From NCBI RefSeq assembly GCF_003722335.1, contig NZ_CP026100.1, positions 1,152,001 to 1,216,000 on the forward strand: a stretch of 64,000 bases of DNA, written 5' to 3'. A model generated the notes under the pieces. It searched no databases and was not told the DNA's origin. It was given only the letters and a program-made list of their open reading frames with translations. This document shows, piece by piece, positions 15,394 to 23,930 of this stretch (the first letter of the stretch is position 1; every line of letters begins with the position of its first letter). The DNA is from Caulobacter flavus. Lineage in GTDB: Bacteria; Pseudomonadota; Alphaproteobacteria; Caulobacterales; Caulobacteraceae. Position numbers and translations under genes: made by a program.

Positions 15394-16449
15394 ATGCGCC
15401 GCATGCTCGCCGCCACAGCCGCCATCGCCTTGCTGGCCGCAACCCCCGCCTTGGCGGAGGATGGCGAGACCCTGAACGCCGTCCAGTCGGCCCAGGTGGT
15501 CGACACCCTGATCCGTGACCTCGACGGCTATTTCGACCCGGCCAGGGCGGCCGCCGTTAAGGAGGCGCTGCGGGCCCGCCGGGCGGAGTTCACCAGGATC
15601 GGCGACCGCGCCAAGCTGGCCGAGGCGCTCAGCGCCATCACCCTGGGCGTTTCGAACGACCAGCACCTGCGGGTCTCGGTCGCCACCACCAGCGCCAAGG
15701 TCCCCGCCCTGACCGACGCCGAGCAGGCCTTGCTCGACCAGCGCCTGGCCTACGGCCTGATGGCCGCGCGCCGCCTGCCGGCCAACATCGGCTATCTGAA
15801 GCTGCGCTACTTCGAACAGTCCGACGCCGGCGCCGACATGGTCGACGCGGCGCTGGGCCTGCTGAAGGACACCGACGCCCTGGTCATCGACCTGCGCGAG
15901 AACACCGGCGGCGGCGGCGCGGCCGACGAGCGTCTGCTGGGCCATCTGTCGAAGAAACCCCTGGTGCTGGAGACCATCCGCTGGACGCAAGCCGACGGCG
16001 GCGTCGAGGTGCAGCAGCGCAAGGTCCGCCAGGGGCCCGGCGCGCCGCTCTATGCCGACAAGCCGGTCTTCGTGCTGACCGCCGCCCGCACCTTCTCGGC
16101 CGCCGAGGCCTTCGCCTACAGCCTGCAAGCCAATGGCCGCGCCGTTCTGGTGGGCGAGAAGACCCGCGGCGGCGGCAATCCCGCCAACCGGCCCTCGCCG
16201 CCCCTGGGCTTCGGCCTCGTCGTGTTCGTGCCCAACGGCCAGGTGGTGCATCCTCTGACCGGCAAGGGCTGGGAAGGGACCGGCGTCGTCCCGGACGTCG
16301 CCACCGCCCCGGACGCGGCCCTGACCGAGGCCTACCGCCGCGCCCTCGCCGTGGCCAAGCCGCTGGTCTCGACTCCGAAGTCGGAAAAGGAGCGCGCCGA
16401 CGCCATCGCCGATCCGGCCGGAGCCCTGACCGCCGATCAGAGGCTTTGA
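15394..16449 (+). CDS. S41 family (tricorn/IRBP-like) serine peptidase
   Basis: Periplasmic C-terminal-processing-like protease of the IRBP subgroup. The signal peptide ends ATPALAE; a helical N-terminal region of about 100 residues is followed by the catalytic core. Core motifs: NIGYLKLRYF, DALVIDLRENTGGGGAA, and the nucleophile loop RTFSAAEAFAY (Ser near residue 234), then GEKTRGGGN. A PDZ domain is not evident. ATG 15394 has GAGG upstream. Substrate unknown. Confidence 0.87.
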   Translation: MRRMLAATAAIALLAATPALAEDGETLNAVQSAQVVDTLIRDLDGYFDPARAAAVKEALRARRAEFTRIGDRAKLAEALSAITLGVSNDQHLRVSVATTSAKVPALTDAEQALLDQRLAYGLMAARRLPANIGYLKLRYFEQSDAGADMVDAALGLLKDTDALVIDLRENTGGGGAADERLLGHLSKKPLVLETIRWTQADGGVEVQQRKVRQGPGAPLYADKPVFVLTAARTFSAAEAFAYSLQANGRAVLVGEKTRGGGNPANRPSPPLGFGLVVFVPNGQVVHPLTGKGWEGTGVVPDVATAPDAALTEAYRRALAVAKPLVSTPKSEKERADAIADPAGALTADQRL

Positions 16450-16494
16450 GCCCCTAAGCCTTGAGCTGGCCGCCAAGGCGTCTAGGCTGGCGGC

Positions 16495-17034
16495 ATGATC
16501 CGTCTGTTCACCGCGATCGCCGTCCCGCCCGAGATCGGCGCGCCGCTGCAAGCCCGACAATCCGGCATCGAAGGCGCCCACTGGCGGCCGCTGGAGGCCT
16601 TCCACATCACCCTGCGCTTCATCGGCGACGTGGCCGAGCCGGTCGCCGCCGACCTCGACGAAGCGCTCGCCGAGATCGAGGCGCCGGCCTTCGACCTGGA
16701 GCTCAAGGGCGCGGGCCATTTCGGCGAAGGCGCCGACATCCACGCCGTCTGGGCCGGGGTCGAGGACCAGCCGCTGCTGCGCCGCCTGCAGAAGGCCAAC
16801 GAAAGCGCGGCCCGCAAGGCCGAGCTGAAGCCCGAAACCCGCACCTACCTGCCGCACGTCACCCTGGCCTATCTGAAGCGCCCGCCCGTGCCCGAGGTCG
16901 GCGCCTGGATCCAGCGCCACAACCTGCTGCACTCCCCGCCCTTCCATGTCGACCGCTTCGGCCTCTATTCCAGCTGGCGGACCAAGGAGGGCTCGGCCTA
17001 TCGGCTGGAGCGGGAGTACCCGCTGGCGGATTGA
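16495..17034 (+). CDS. thpR: RNA 2',3'-cyclic phosphodiesterase ThpR (LigT)
   Basis: Member of the 2H phosphoesterase family that opens 2',3'-cyclic phosphates on RNA ends. Both catalytic H-X-T-X motifs are present: HITL (His37) and HVTL (His121). Length 179 aa, normal for the family, starting MIRLFTAIAVP. Precedes the DUF4126 gene on the same strand. Confidence 0.93.
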   Translation: MIRLFTAIAVPPEIGAPLQARQSGIEGAHWRPLEAFHITLRFIGDVAEPVAADLDEALAEIEAPAFDLELKGAGHFGEGADIHAVWAGVEDQPLLRRLQKANESAARKAELKPETRTYLPHVTLAYLKRPPVPEVGAWIQRHNLLHSPPFHVDRFGLYSSWRTKEGSAYRLEREYPLAD

Positions 17035-17130
17035 TTGGCGAACCACCGCCGGAACATCCAAGCCCGAGACCGGCGCTTGCGGTTTGCTCCGATCGCGCGC
17101 CTGATCGCGGCGACGCTCGGGAGTTCTCGC

Positions 17131-17595
17131 ATGACCCTCTACGTCCTCGCCCTGCTGATCGGCGTGATCGCCGGCCTGCGGGCCATGACCGCCCCCGCCG
17201 CCGTCGCCTGGGGCGCGCACCTGGGCTGGATTCCGCTGGCCGGCACGCCGCTGGCCTGGCTGGGCGGAAACATCGCCATCTGGATTCTCACCGCCCTGGC
17301 GGCGGTCGAGCTGATCACCGACCAGCTGCCGATGACCCCCAGCCGCAAGGTCCCGCCGCAGTTCGGCGCGCGGATCGTCGCCGGCGGCTTCTCGGGCGCG
17401 GCTATCGGCTTCGCCGGCGGTTCGTGGATCGTCGGCGCGATCCTCGGCGTGGTCGGCGCGGTCATCGGCGCCCTGGGCGGCGCCGAGCTGCGCAGCCGGC
17501 TGGCCAAGGCCTTCAAGCGCGACACGCCCGCCGCTCTTGTCGAAGACGTGATCGCCCTGGGCGGCGCCTATCTGATCGTCTCGGCGGTTTCGTGA
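17131..17595 (+). CDS. DUF4126-like small membrane protein
   Basis: A hydrophobic protein of 154 aa with about four membrane segments and Gly-rich helices (GARIVAGGFSGAAIGFAGGSWIVGAILGVVGAVIGALGGAEL), as in DUF4126 proteins. Function unknown. ATG 17131 is chosen over the earlier in-frame start because the extra 32 residues are basic and not membrane-like, and GGGAG precedes it. The stop codon overlaps an in-frame GTG two codons before the next gene's ATG. Confidence 0.75.
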   Translation: MTLYVLALLIGVIAGLRAMTAPAAVAWGAHLGWIPLAGTPLAWLGGNIAIWILTALAAVELITDQLPMTPSRKVPPQFGARIVAGGFSGAAIGFAGGSWIVGAILGVVGAVIGALGGAELRSRLAKAFKRDTPAALVEDVIALGGAYLIVSAVS

Positions 17596-17597
17596 GC

Positions 17598-18971
17598 ATG
17601 AACTTCGACGCCATAATCATCGGCGCCGGCCAGGCCGGTCCTTCTCTCGCCGGACGTCTGACCGCCGCCGGCTGGAAAGTCGCCCTGGTCGAGCGCAAGC
17701 TGTTCGGCGGCACCTGCGTCAACACCGGCTGCATGCCGACCAAGACCCTGGTGGCCAGCGCCTACGCCGCGCATCTGGCCCGCCGGGCCGCCGACTACGG
17801 CGTCGTGCTGCAGGGACCCGTCGGCGTCGACATGAAGGCCGTCAAGGAACGCCAGCAGACCGTGGTCCGCAACGCCCGCGGCAATGTCGAGAAATGGCTC
17901 AGGGGCATGAAGGGGCTGACGGTCCTCGAAGGCCACGCCCGCCTGACCTCGCCTACCACCGTCGAGGTCGACGGCCAGGTGCTGGAAGCCCCCAGGATCT
18001 TCCTCAATGTCGGCGGCCGCGCCAACGTGCCCGACATGCCGGGCGTGAACGACGTGCCCTACCTGACCAATGTCGGCATGATGCAGCTGGACGCTCTGCC
18101 CGAGCATCTGGTCATCGTCGGCGGCAGCTATATCGGGCTGGAGTTCGCCCAGATGTACCGCCGCTTCGGCGCCCAGGTCACCGTGGTCGAGATGGGCCCG
18201 CGCCTGATCGGCCGCGAGGATCCTGAGGTCTCCGACGCCGTGCGCGAGATCCTCGAGGCCGAGGGGATCGCCGTACGCCTCAACGCCGAATGCATCAGCT
18301 TCTCGCCCTGCGACGAGGGCGCCTGCGTCCACGTCAGCTGCAAGGAGGGCGAGCCGGCGGTGAAGGGCTCGCACGTGCTGCTGGCGGTCGGCCGCAAGCC
18401 CAACACCGACGACCTGGGGCTGGAGGCCGCCGGGGTCCCCGTCGACAAGCGCGGCTACGTGACCGTCGACGAGACCTTGCGCACCAACGTCCCGTCGATC
18501 TGGGCCATGGGCGACTGCAACGGCCGCGGGGCCTTCACCCACACCGCCTACAACGACTTCGAGATCATCGCCGCCAACCTGCTGGATGACGATCCCAGGA
18601 AGGTCACCGACCGCCTGACCGCCTACGCCCTCTACACCGACCCGCCGCTGGGCCGGGTAGGCATGACAGAGGCCGAGATCCGCGCCTCGGGCCGTGCGGC
18701 CCTGGTCGGAACCCGCCCCATGACCCGTGTCGGCCGCGCCATCGAGAAGGGCGAGACGCAAGGCTTCATGAAGGTGCTGGTCGACGCCGAGAGCAAGCAA
18801 ATCCTCGGCGCCGCGTTCCTCGGCACGTCGGGCGACGAAGCCATCCACGGGATCCTCGACGTCATGTACGCCAAGGCCCCCTACACCGTCCTGCAGCGCA
18901 CCGTGCCGATCCACCCCACGGTGTCGGAACTGATCCCTACGGTGCTGGGCGAGCTGAAGCCGCTGGATTAG
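17598..18971 (+). CDS. FAD-dependent pyridine nucleotide-disulfide oxidoreductase (MerA/Lpd-like)
   Basis: Flavoprotein of the glutathione/mercuric reductase superfamily, 457 aa. FAD-binding GAGQAGPSLAGRL near the N-terminus; redox disulfide in GGTCVNTGCMPTK (Cys40, Cys45); NAD(P) motif GGSYIGLEFAQMYRRFGA; second FAD motif TNVPSIWAMGDCNG; dimerisation domain ending HPTVSELIPTVLGELKPL. The HP pair fits the active-site base of the family. Such proteins are often named mercuric reductase, but no vicinal C-terminal cysteine pair or mer genes are seen, so the substrate is open. Confidence 0.85.
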   Translation: MNFDAIIIGAGQAGPSLAGRLTAAGWKVALVERKLFGGTCVNTGCMPTKTLVASAYAAHLARRAADYGVVLQGPVGVDMKAVKERQQTVVRNARGNVEKWLRGMKGLTVLEGHARLTSPTTVEVDGQVLEAPRIFLNVGGRANVPDMPGVNDVPYLTNVGMMQLDALPEHLVIVGGSYIGLEFAQMYRRFGAQVTVVEMGPRLIGREDPEVSDAVREILEAEGIAVRLNAECISFSPCDEGACVHVSCKEGEPAVKGSHVLLAVGRKPNTDDLGLEAAGVPVDKRGYVTVDETLRTNVPSIWAMGDCNGRGAFTHTAYNDFEIIAANLLDDDPRKVTDRLTAYALYTDPPLGRVGMTEAEIRASGRAALVGTRPMTRVGRAIEKGETQGFMKVLVDAESKQILGAAFLGTSGDEAIHGILDVMYAKAPYTVLQRTVPIHPTVSELIPTVLGELKPLD

Positions 18972-18977
18972 GCCCCG

Positions 18978-19187
18978 CTAGGGTTTGGGCTCAATTGAGC
19001 GAGACATCGGATCCAAGAAATTCAATCGCTTATCGCTCGTCATCCCGGAAAGCGCGAAGCGCTTATCCGGGACCCAAGGGCCGGCGCAATGCAGGTGGCC
19101 CCTGGGTCCCGGCTCTACGGTCCGCTACTCGGCCCTTCGGCCGGGATGACGAGCAGAACCGTTCGCGCAATTGAGTACGGACTCTAG
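18978..19187. mobile_element. MITE-like element, long copy
   Basis: About 206 bases between two CTAG sites. The inverted ends (GGGTTTGGGCTCAATTGAGC left; complement of GCGCAATTGAGTACGGACTC right) share the core CTCAATTG-GCGA. The interior carries GGATCC, AAATTCAATC and a complete R1 palindromic repeat (19037-19152). Shares ends and left interior with the short copy at 6791. Flanking TA on both sides fits TA-duplicating (IS630/Tc1-type) mobilisation. Confidence 0.75.
19037..19152. repeat. R1 palindromic repeat nested in the MITE-like element
   Basis: Ends TCGTCATCCCGG and CCGGGATGACGA; arms with AGCGCGAAGCGCTTATCCGG and GGGTCCCGG. Same family as 1358 and 35364. Confidence 0.8.
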
Positions 19188-20092
19188 CGCTCCGCCTTCT
19201 CCTTGGCCAACCGCTTGTCCAGCCGCGCGGCGTAGCGGTCGGCATAGGCGCGGCAGGCGCCCGGATCAACGAAGGGGTTGGGCTTCTCGCCGCGCCGGGC
19301 CCGCGCCAGCTTGGCGTCGCCGCCCGACTGGTCGGGATGGGCGGTGATCAGCACGTCGCACTTGAGGCCCCGCACGACGTCGAAGCTCCGGCGGAAGCTG
19401 GCGACGACCCCGGCGTTCTTCGGATCCGAGAACCGGTAGCCGTCGGACGACACCGGATTGAGGCTGGAGCCGAACACCACCGCCTTGCAGTCGCGCCGCT
19501 CGCACGAGGTCCAGGTCCAGCTCATGCTGCCGGCCGTATGGCCCGGCGTGGCGCGGGCGGTGACGGCCACGTCGCCCAGCCGGATGACCTCGCCGTCCTT
19601 GACCGCGCGCAGCTTCGCCACGCCCGGAAACGGCACGAGGTCGCCCAGCTGGGGATCGTCCTGGCCCGGCCGGCCGCGCCGCAGCGCCTCGGCCGCCGGG
19701 GCGCTGGCCAGCACAGTCGAGCCGCTGTCGCGAGCCAGGGCCGCCAGGCCGCCGGCGTGATCGTAGTGCGGTTCGGTGCTGAGGATCAGCTTGATGTCCG
19801 AGACCTTGAAGCCCAGCGCCCTGACGTTGGCCTCGATGGCCGGCACGGCCTGGGGCAGGGCGCCGTCGACCAGGATCAGGCCCTGGCTGGTCTTGATCAG
19901 CCCGACGCTGAGACCCGAGAAGCCCACAATGTAGCTATTGCCGTAGACCTTGATCGGCGTCTCCGCGCCCAGCCAGCGGGCGGCGTATTCGGGCTCGATC
20001 GGCGCCAGCAGCGGGTCGTGCGCCGCCGCCGGTCCAGCCATGGCGCCCAGCGCCCAGGCCATGCTCGAAACCGCGATCCACTTGCTCTTCAT
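19184..20092 (-). CDS. Subclass B3 metallo-beta-lactamase with Glu at the first zinc position
   Basis: Periplasmic zinc enzyme hydrolysing beta-lactams. Signal peptide ends GPAAAHD. The B3 pattern is clear, but the usual H-X-H-X-D-H reads E-P-H-Y-D-H (Glu107 in place of the first zinc His, then His109, Asp111, His112). The other ligands are kept: His185 in TPGHTAG and His252 in ITAHPDQSGG. The B3 serine is in GSSLNPVS. A few B3 enzymes with Glu at this place (B3-E type) are known to be active. ATG 20092 has GGGGAGAG upstream. Divergently paired with ampR, 103 bases apart. Confidence 0.9.
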   Translation of the reverse strand: MKSKWIAVSSMAWALGAMAGPAAAHDPLLAPIEPEYAARWLGAETPIKVYGNSYIVGFSGLSVGLIKTSQGLILVDGALPQAVPAIEANVRALGFKVSDIKLILSTEPHYDHAGGLAALARDSGSTVLASAPAAEALRRGRPGQDDPQLGDLVPFPGVAKLRAVKDGEVIRLGDVAVTARATPGHTAGSMSWTWTSCERRDCKAVVFGSSLNPVSSDGYRFSDPKNAGVVASFRRSFDVVRGLKCDVLITAHPDQSGGDAKLARARRGEKPNPFVDPGACRAYADRYAARLDKRLAKEKAER

Positions 20093-20170
20093 GCCGCTCT
20101 CCCCTTCGGTTGGCGCGGCGAACCTGCCGGGCGAGGCTCCCGGCGACAAAGCATCATATCTGGACGCAGC

Positions 20171-20187
20171 CATGAGCTGGGTTCATG
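20171..20187. promoter_or_regulatory. Candidate AmpR (LysR-type) box
   Basis: CATGAGCTGGGTTCATG is an inverted repeat with exact T-N11-A spacing (T20173, A20185) in the gap between the beta-lactamase and ampR starts. LysR-type regulators bind such sites. Confidence 0.45.
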
Positions 20188-20195
20188 ACTTGGCC

Positions 20196-21062
20196 ATGGA
20201 CCGCGCCCAGCTTCCCCTCAACGCCCTGCGCGCCTTCGAGGCCGCCGCCCGGCACCTGAACTTCACCCGCGCCGCCGTCGAACTGTGCGTCAGCCAGGGC
20301 GCGGTCAGCCATCAGGTCGCTCAGCTGGAGGCGCGCCTGGGCGTCGCCCTGTTCCGCCGCCTGCCGCGCGGCCTGGCCCTGACCGACGAGGGCCAGGCCC
20401 TGGTTCCGGTGCTGGTCGACGCCTTCGACCGCATCGGCGCGACGCTCGACCGCTACAGCGACGGGCGCCTGCGCGAGGTGTTGACCCTGGGCGTCGTCGG
20501 GTCGTTCGCCACGGGCTGGCTGCTGCCGCGGCTGGACGCCTTCCGCCGGGCCTGCCCGCATGTCGACCTGCGGGTGATGACCAACAACAACCGCGTCGAT
20601 CTGGCCGGCGAGGGGCTGGATCTGGCCATCCGCTTCGGCGACGGCGCCTGGCACGGCGTCCATGCCGAGCCGATCCTGACCGCGCCTCTGACAGCCCTGT
20701 GCGCGCCCTCGGTCGCCGAACGGCTGGCCGCGCCCGCCGACCTGTCGCGCGAGACCCTGCTGCGCTCGTACCGCGCGGACGAGTGGCCGCGCTGGTTCGC
20801 CGCCGCCGGGGCCGAGACGCCGCCGCTGCGCGGGCCGATGTTCGACAATTCGGTGCTGATGGTCGCCGCCGCCGTCGCCGGCCAGGGCGTGGCCCTGGCG
20901 CCCGCCGCCCTGTTCGCCCCCGAACTGTCGGCCGAGCGCCTTGTTCGCCCCTTCGCCGCCGAGGTGGTCACCGGCCGCTACTGGCTGACCCGCCTGCATT
21001 CGCGCCCCGACGGCGCGGCCATGGCCGCCTTCCGCGACTGGCTGCACGGCGAGATCGGATAG
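20196..21062 (+). CDS. ampR: LysR-type regulator AmpR
   Basis: Transcription factor that senses muropeptides and switches on beta-lactamase. The N-terminal winged helix (LNALRAFEAAARHLNFTRAA, then CVSQGAVSHQVAQLEARLG) and the effector domain (NNNRVDLAGEGLDLAIRFGD, LLRSYRADEWPRWF, ending YWLTRLHSR) follow AmpR closely along all 288 residues. ATG 20196 aligns its first residues with the usual AmpR start (M-x-R-x-x-x-PLN). The divergent layout with the beta-lactamase is the classical ampR-bla arrangement. No ampD or ampG is in the window. Confidence 0.9.
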   Translation: MDRAQLPLNALRAFEAAARHLNFTRAAVELCVSQGAVSHQVAQLEARLGVALFRRLPRGLALTDEGQALVPVLVDAFDRIGATLDRYSDGRLREVLTLGVVGSFATGWLLPRLDAFRRACPHVDLRVMTNNNRVDLAGEGLDLAIRFGDGAWHGVHAEPILTAPLTALCAPSVAERLAAPADLSRETLLRSYRADEWPRWFAAAGAETPPLRGPMFDNSVLMVAAAVAGQGVALAPAALFAPELSAERLVRPFAAEVVTGRYWLTRLHSRPDGAAMAAFRDWLHGEIG

Positions 21063-21130
21063 AGGCCCCACGCCCGTCGCGGGCCTGGCGATCGCGGCGC
21101 AGCCTGCGGGTCATGACTACGTCCTGACGC

Positions 21131-22519
21131 TCAAGCCCGTTCCCTGACCGCCTCGTCCCGGGCCGCCAGCGGCAGCACGACGCTGAACGCCGAGCCTTCG
21201 CCCGGCCGGCTGTCGACGCCTAGGCGCCCGCCATGGGCCTCGACGATGGCCTTGCTGATCGCCAGGCCAAGACCGTTGCCGTGCGCCGCGGCCGCCTCGC
21301 CCTGCCAGCGGCGGTCGAACACCCGGGCGGCCTGCTCGGGCGTCATGCCCCAGCCGGTGTCGCGCACCTCGATCAGCACCGCCTCGCCCTCGATCCGGCT
21401 GGTCAGCGACACCGTCCCGCCCGGCTCGGTGAACTTGACGGCGTTGGACAGCAGGTTGGCCACCACCTGGCCGAGGCGCGAGCCGTCAGCGTCGAGCACC
21501 GGCTCGGCCCCGCCAGGCGCATAGGCGAAGTTCAGGCCCTTGCGAGCCGCCGAAAGGGCGAACTGTTCGGCCGCATCGGCCAGCAGGCGGCCCAGGTCGA
21601 CGCGCTCGCGGGCCAGCACCAGGCCGCCGGCCTCGATCTTGGAGTGGTCGAGGATGTTGCGGATCAGCCGCCGCATCGTCTCGGTGGCCAAAAGGATGGC
21701 CTCGACGCCCGACCGCACCCTGGGCTGGTCCTCGACGCCGGGCTGGGCCAGCAGGTTCTCGCTGGCGAACAGGATGGTGGTGATCGGGTTGTTGAGGTCG
21801 TGGGCCACCACCTCGACCGCCTCCTTGCGGGCCAGCGAGATCGCCTTCTCGCGCTCGGCCAGGCGCGCGGCGACCTGGTCGTAGCTCCGCTTCTGCTCGA
21901 CCAGCCGCAGCAGCAGCCGCCCCAGGAAGGCGCAGAACACGAAGGCGAACAGCGAGGCCAGGACCAGCACCCCGAACACGCCGCGCACCACGCGCTGATT
22001 GCGCGCCCGTTCGGCCTGGTAGCGGGCGGCCGAGCGGTCGGTGAAGCGATCGATGGCCGCGTCTATGCTGCTGGTCAGGGGGCCGGCGTTCTTCTGGAAA
22101 TAGGCGTTGGCCCCGCTCATCGTGCCGCCGTCGAGGCGCTGGGCGACGCCCGTCCGCTGCAGCGCCAGCAGCCGGCGCTGCAGGGTCGACACCGCGTCCA
22201 GCGCCGCCCGCGTCTCGGCGTCGCCGGCCAGGGTCTTCAGCTCGCCGACGATCAGGTCGAAGCGCCGGTTCGAACGCTCCAGTTCGGCCAGCAGGCCCTT
22301 ATCGCCATTGATGACGATGACCGGCACCAGGGAATTCTGGCGCATCTTTTCGCTTCGCAGGTCGTGGGCGAGGATGACGGTGCGGGTGTAGACGGCGTCC
22401 AGCCGGTCCTGGGCGCTCGAAAAGCGGGCGAGGAAGAACAGCGACGCGGCCAGCAGCGGCAGGAAGGCTAGGGCGATCAGCCCCACCAGCACCAGCAGCC
22501 TGCGTTCGTAACCGACCAT
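21131..22519 (-). CDS. Membrane sensor histidine kinase
   Basis: Orphan two-component kinase of 462 aa. Two membrane helices (about 9-31 and 181-204) enclose a helical periplasmic sensor. The HisKA phosphoacceptor is His240 in EVVAHDLNNPIT. The ATPase domain has the N box NLLSNAVKF (about Asn359), the G1 box DTGWGM (about Asp387) and the G2 box GNGLGLAIS. No response regulator lies next to it. It follows the DUF2237 gene by 25 bases and is probably co-transcribed. The signal is unknown. Confidence 0.92.
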   Translation of the reverse strand: MVGYERRLLVLVGLIALAFLPLLAASLFFLARFSSAQDRLDAVYTRTVILAHDLRSEKMRQNSLVPVIVINGDKGLLAELERSNRRFDLIVGELKTLAGDAETRAALDAVSTLQRRLLALQRTGVAQRLDGGTMSGANAYFQKNAGPLTSSIDAAIDRFTDRSAARYQAERARNQRVVRGVFGVLVLASLFAFVFCAFLGRLLLRLVEQKRSYDQVAARLAEREKAISLARKEAVEVVAHDLNNPITTILFASENLLAQPGVEDQPRVRSGVEAILLATETMRRLIRNILDHSKIEAGGLVLARERVDLGRLLADAAEQFALSAARKGLNFAYAPGGAEPVLDADGSRLGQVVANLLSNAVKFTEPGGTVSLTSRIEGEAVLIEVRDTGWGMTPEQAARVFDRRWQGEAAAAHGNGLGLAISKAIVEAHGGRLGVDSRPGEGSAFSVVLPLAARDEAVRERA

Positions 22520-22544
22520 CCGGGACCCTTCGGCCGTGCGCGGG

Positions 22545-22940
22545 TCAGACCACCGCGTGGTCCTTCAGTACGCCCAGCGACACGATGGCCAGGGTCTCCT
22601 CGTGGGTGGCCTCGAGGATGACCTGCGGGGCCATGCCGGCGTCCAGCGCCTCGCGCCAGCGGCCGGCGCACAGGCACCAGCGGTCACCGGGCTTCAGACC
22701 CCGGAAGGCGAACTCGGGACGCGGGGTCGACAGGTCGTTGCCGGTGGACTTGGAGAAGGCCAGGAACTCCTCGGTCATCACAGCGCAGACGGTGTGCAGG
22801 CCAAGGTCGTGCGGGCCGGTTTCGCAGCAGCCGTTGCGGTAGAAGCCGGTCACCGGATCGAGCGAGCAGGGGATCAGTTCGCCGCCCAGCACGTTGCGGG
22901 CCGTCTCGTCATAGCGCGTGGGGGCCGGTTGCGTGGTCAT
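22545..22940 (-). CDS. DUF2237 family protein
   Basis: Compact cytoplasmic protein of 131 aa with the DUF2237 signature: NVLGGELIPCSLDPVTGFYRNGCCET, HTVCAVMTEEFLAFSKSTGNDL, and the C-terminal PGDRWCLCAGRWREAL. Several conserved cysteines suggest metal or redox chemistry, but function is unknown. No signal peptide. Confidence 0.88.
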   Translation of the reverse strand: MTTQPAPTRYDETARNVLGGELIPCSLDPVTGFYRNGCCETGPHDLGLHTVCAVMTEEFLAFSKSTGNDLSTPRPEFAFRGLKPGDRWCLCAGRWREALDAGMAPQVILEATHEETLAIVSLGVLKDHAVV

Positions 22941-23040
22941 GGCGCCAGCTTAACCCCGTTTCCGGCTTTCCCGCCATGTCTTCGCCCGCCGCGAGATCGA
23001 TGCTTTACAGTAGCCCCGTCCCTGCCAGGATGACTTCGCC

Positions 23041-23919
23041 ATGACCGATCTTCCCCGGCCGCGCCGCAGCGCCCTCTACATGCCCGCCTCCAACGCCAAG
23101 GCCGTGGAGAAGGCGCGCGCGCTCGACGCCGACGTGATCATCCTCGACCTGGAGGACGCCGTGGCGCCGGAGATGAAGCTCGCCGCGCGCGAGGCCGCCG
23201 TCGCGGCGGTCAAGGCGGGTGGTTTCGGCCCGCGCGAGATCGTCATCCGCACCAACGGCCTCGACACCCCCTGGGGCGCCGACGACCTCAAGGCCGCCGC
23301 CGAGGCCGGGCCCGACGCGGTGCTCGTGCCCAAGGTCAACGACGCCGCCGACGTCCACGCCTACGAAGCGGCCCTGCACGCCGCCCCCGTCCACACCCGC
23401 CTGTGGACGATGATCGAGACCGCCAAGGCCGCCTTCCACCTGTGGGAGATCGCCGAGGCGGCCAGGACGACCCGGCTGTCGGCCTGGGTCATGGGGGTCA
23501 ACGACCTGGCCAAGGAGATGCGGGCGCGGCAGACCCCGGGCCGCGAGGCCTTCCTGCCGATCCTGTCGCAGGCGGTCGCCGCCGCGCACGGCCACGGCCT
23601 GTCGATCCTCGACGGGGTGCACAACGACATCGACGACCTGGCGGCGCTGGAAACCGTCTGCGGCCAGGCCGTCGACTTCGGCTTCGACGGCAAGACCCTG
23701 ATCCATCCCAAGCACCTCGAGATCTGCAACCGGGCGTTCTCGCCCGGCGACGACGAGATCGCCTGGAGCCGGGCGGTGATCGCCGCCTTCGCCGCGCCCG
23801 AGAACACGGGCAAAGGCGCCCTGCGCGTCGAGGGCCGGATGGCCGAGCGGCTGCACCTGGTTCAGGCCCAACGGCTGGTCGCCGTCTCGGAGGCCATCGC
23901 CGCGAAGACGGCGGGCTGA
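23041..23919 (+). CDS. CitE-like HpcH/HpaI aldolase (CoA ester lyase)
   Basis: TIM-barrel enzyme of the citrate lyase beta / malyl-CoA lyase group, probably cleaving or hydrolysing a beta-hydroxy acyl-CoA. Motifs: RSALYMPASNAKAVEKA at the start, ILDLEDAVAPE (metal-binding acids), VPKVNDAADV, MIETAKA (Mg ligand Glu), and FDGKTLIHPKHLEICN near the C-terminus. No citD or citF is nearby, so it is a stand-alone member. It is followed 11 bases later by a secreted-protein gene. Confidence 0.88.
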   Translation: MTDLPRPRRSALYMPASNAKAVEKARALDADVIILDLEDAVAPEMKLAAREAAVAAVKAGGFGPREIVIRTNGLDTPWGADDLKAAAEAGPDAVLVPKVNDAADVHAYEAALHAAPVHTRLWTMIETAKAAFHLWEIAEAARTTRLSAWVMGVNDLAKEMRARQTPGREAFLPILSQAVAAAHGHGLSILDGVHNDIDDLAALETVCGQAVDFGFDGKTLIHPKHLEICNRAFSPGDDEIAWSRAVIAAFAAPENTGKGALRVEGRMAERLHLVQAQRLVAVSEAIAAKTAG

Positions 23920-23930
23920 TAAGGACCCCC

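Noticed and set aside
16461-17597. Upstream extension of the MerA-like oxidoreductase
   Set aside because: The added 379 residues lie in another frame of thpR and the DUF4126 gene and show Arg/Pro/Gly low-complexity typical of shadow frames.
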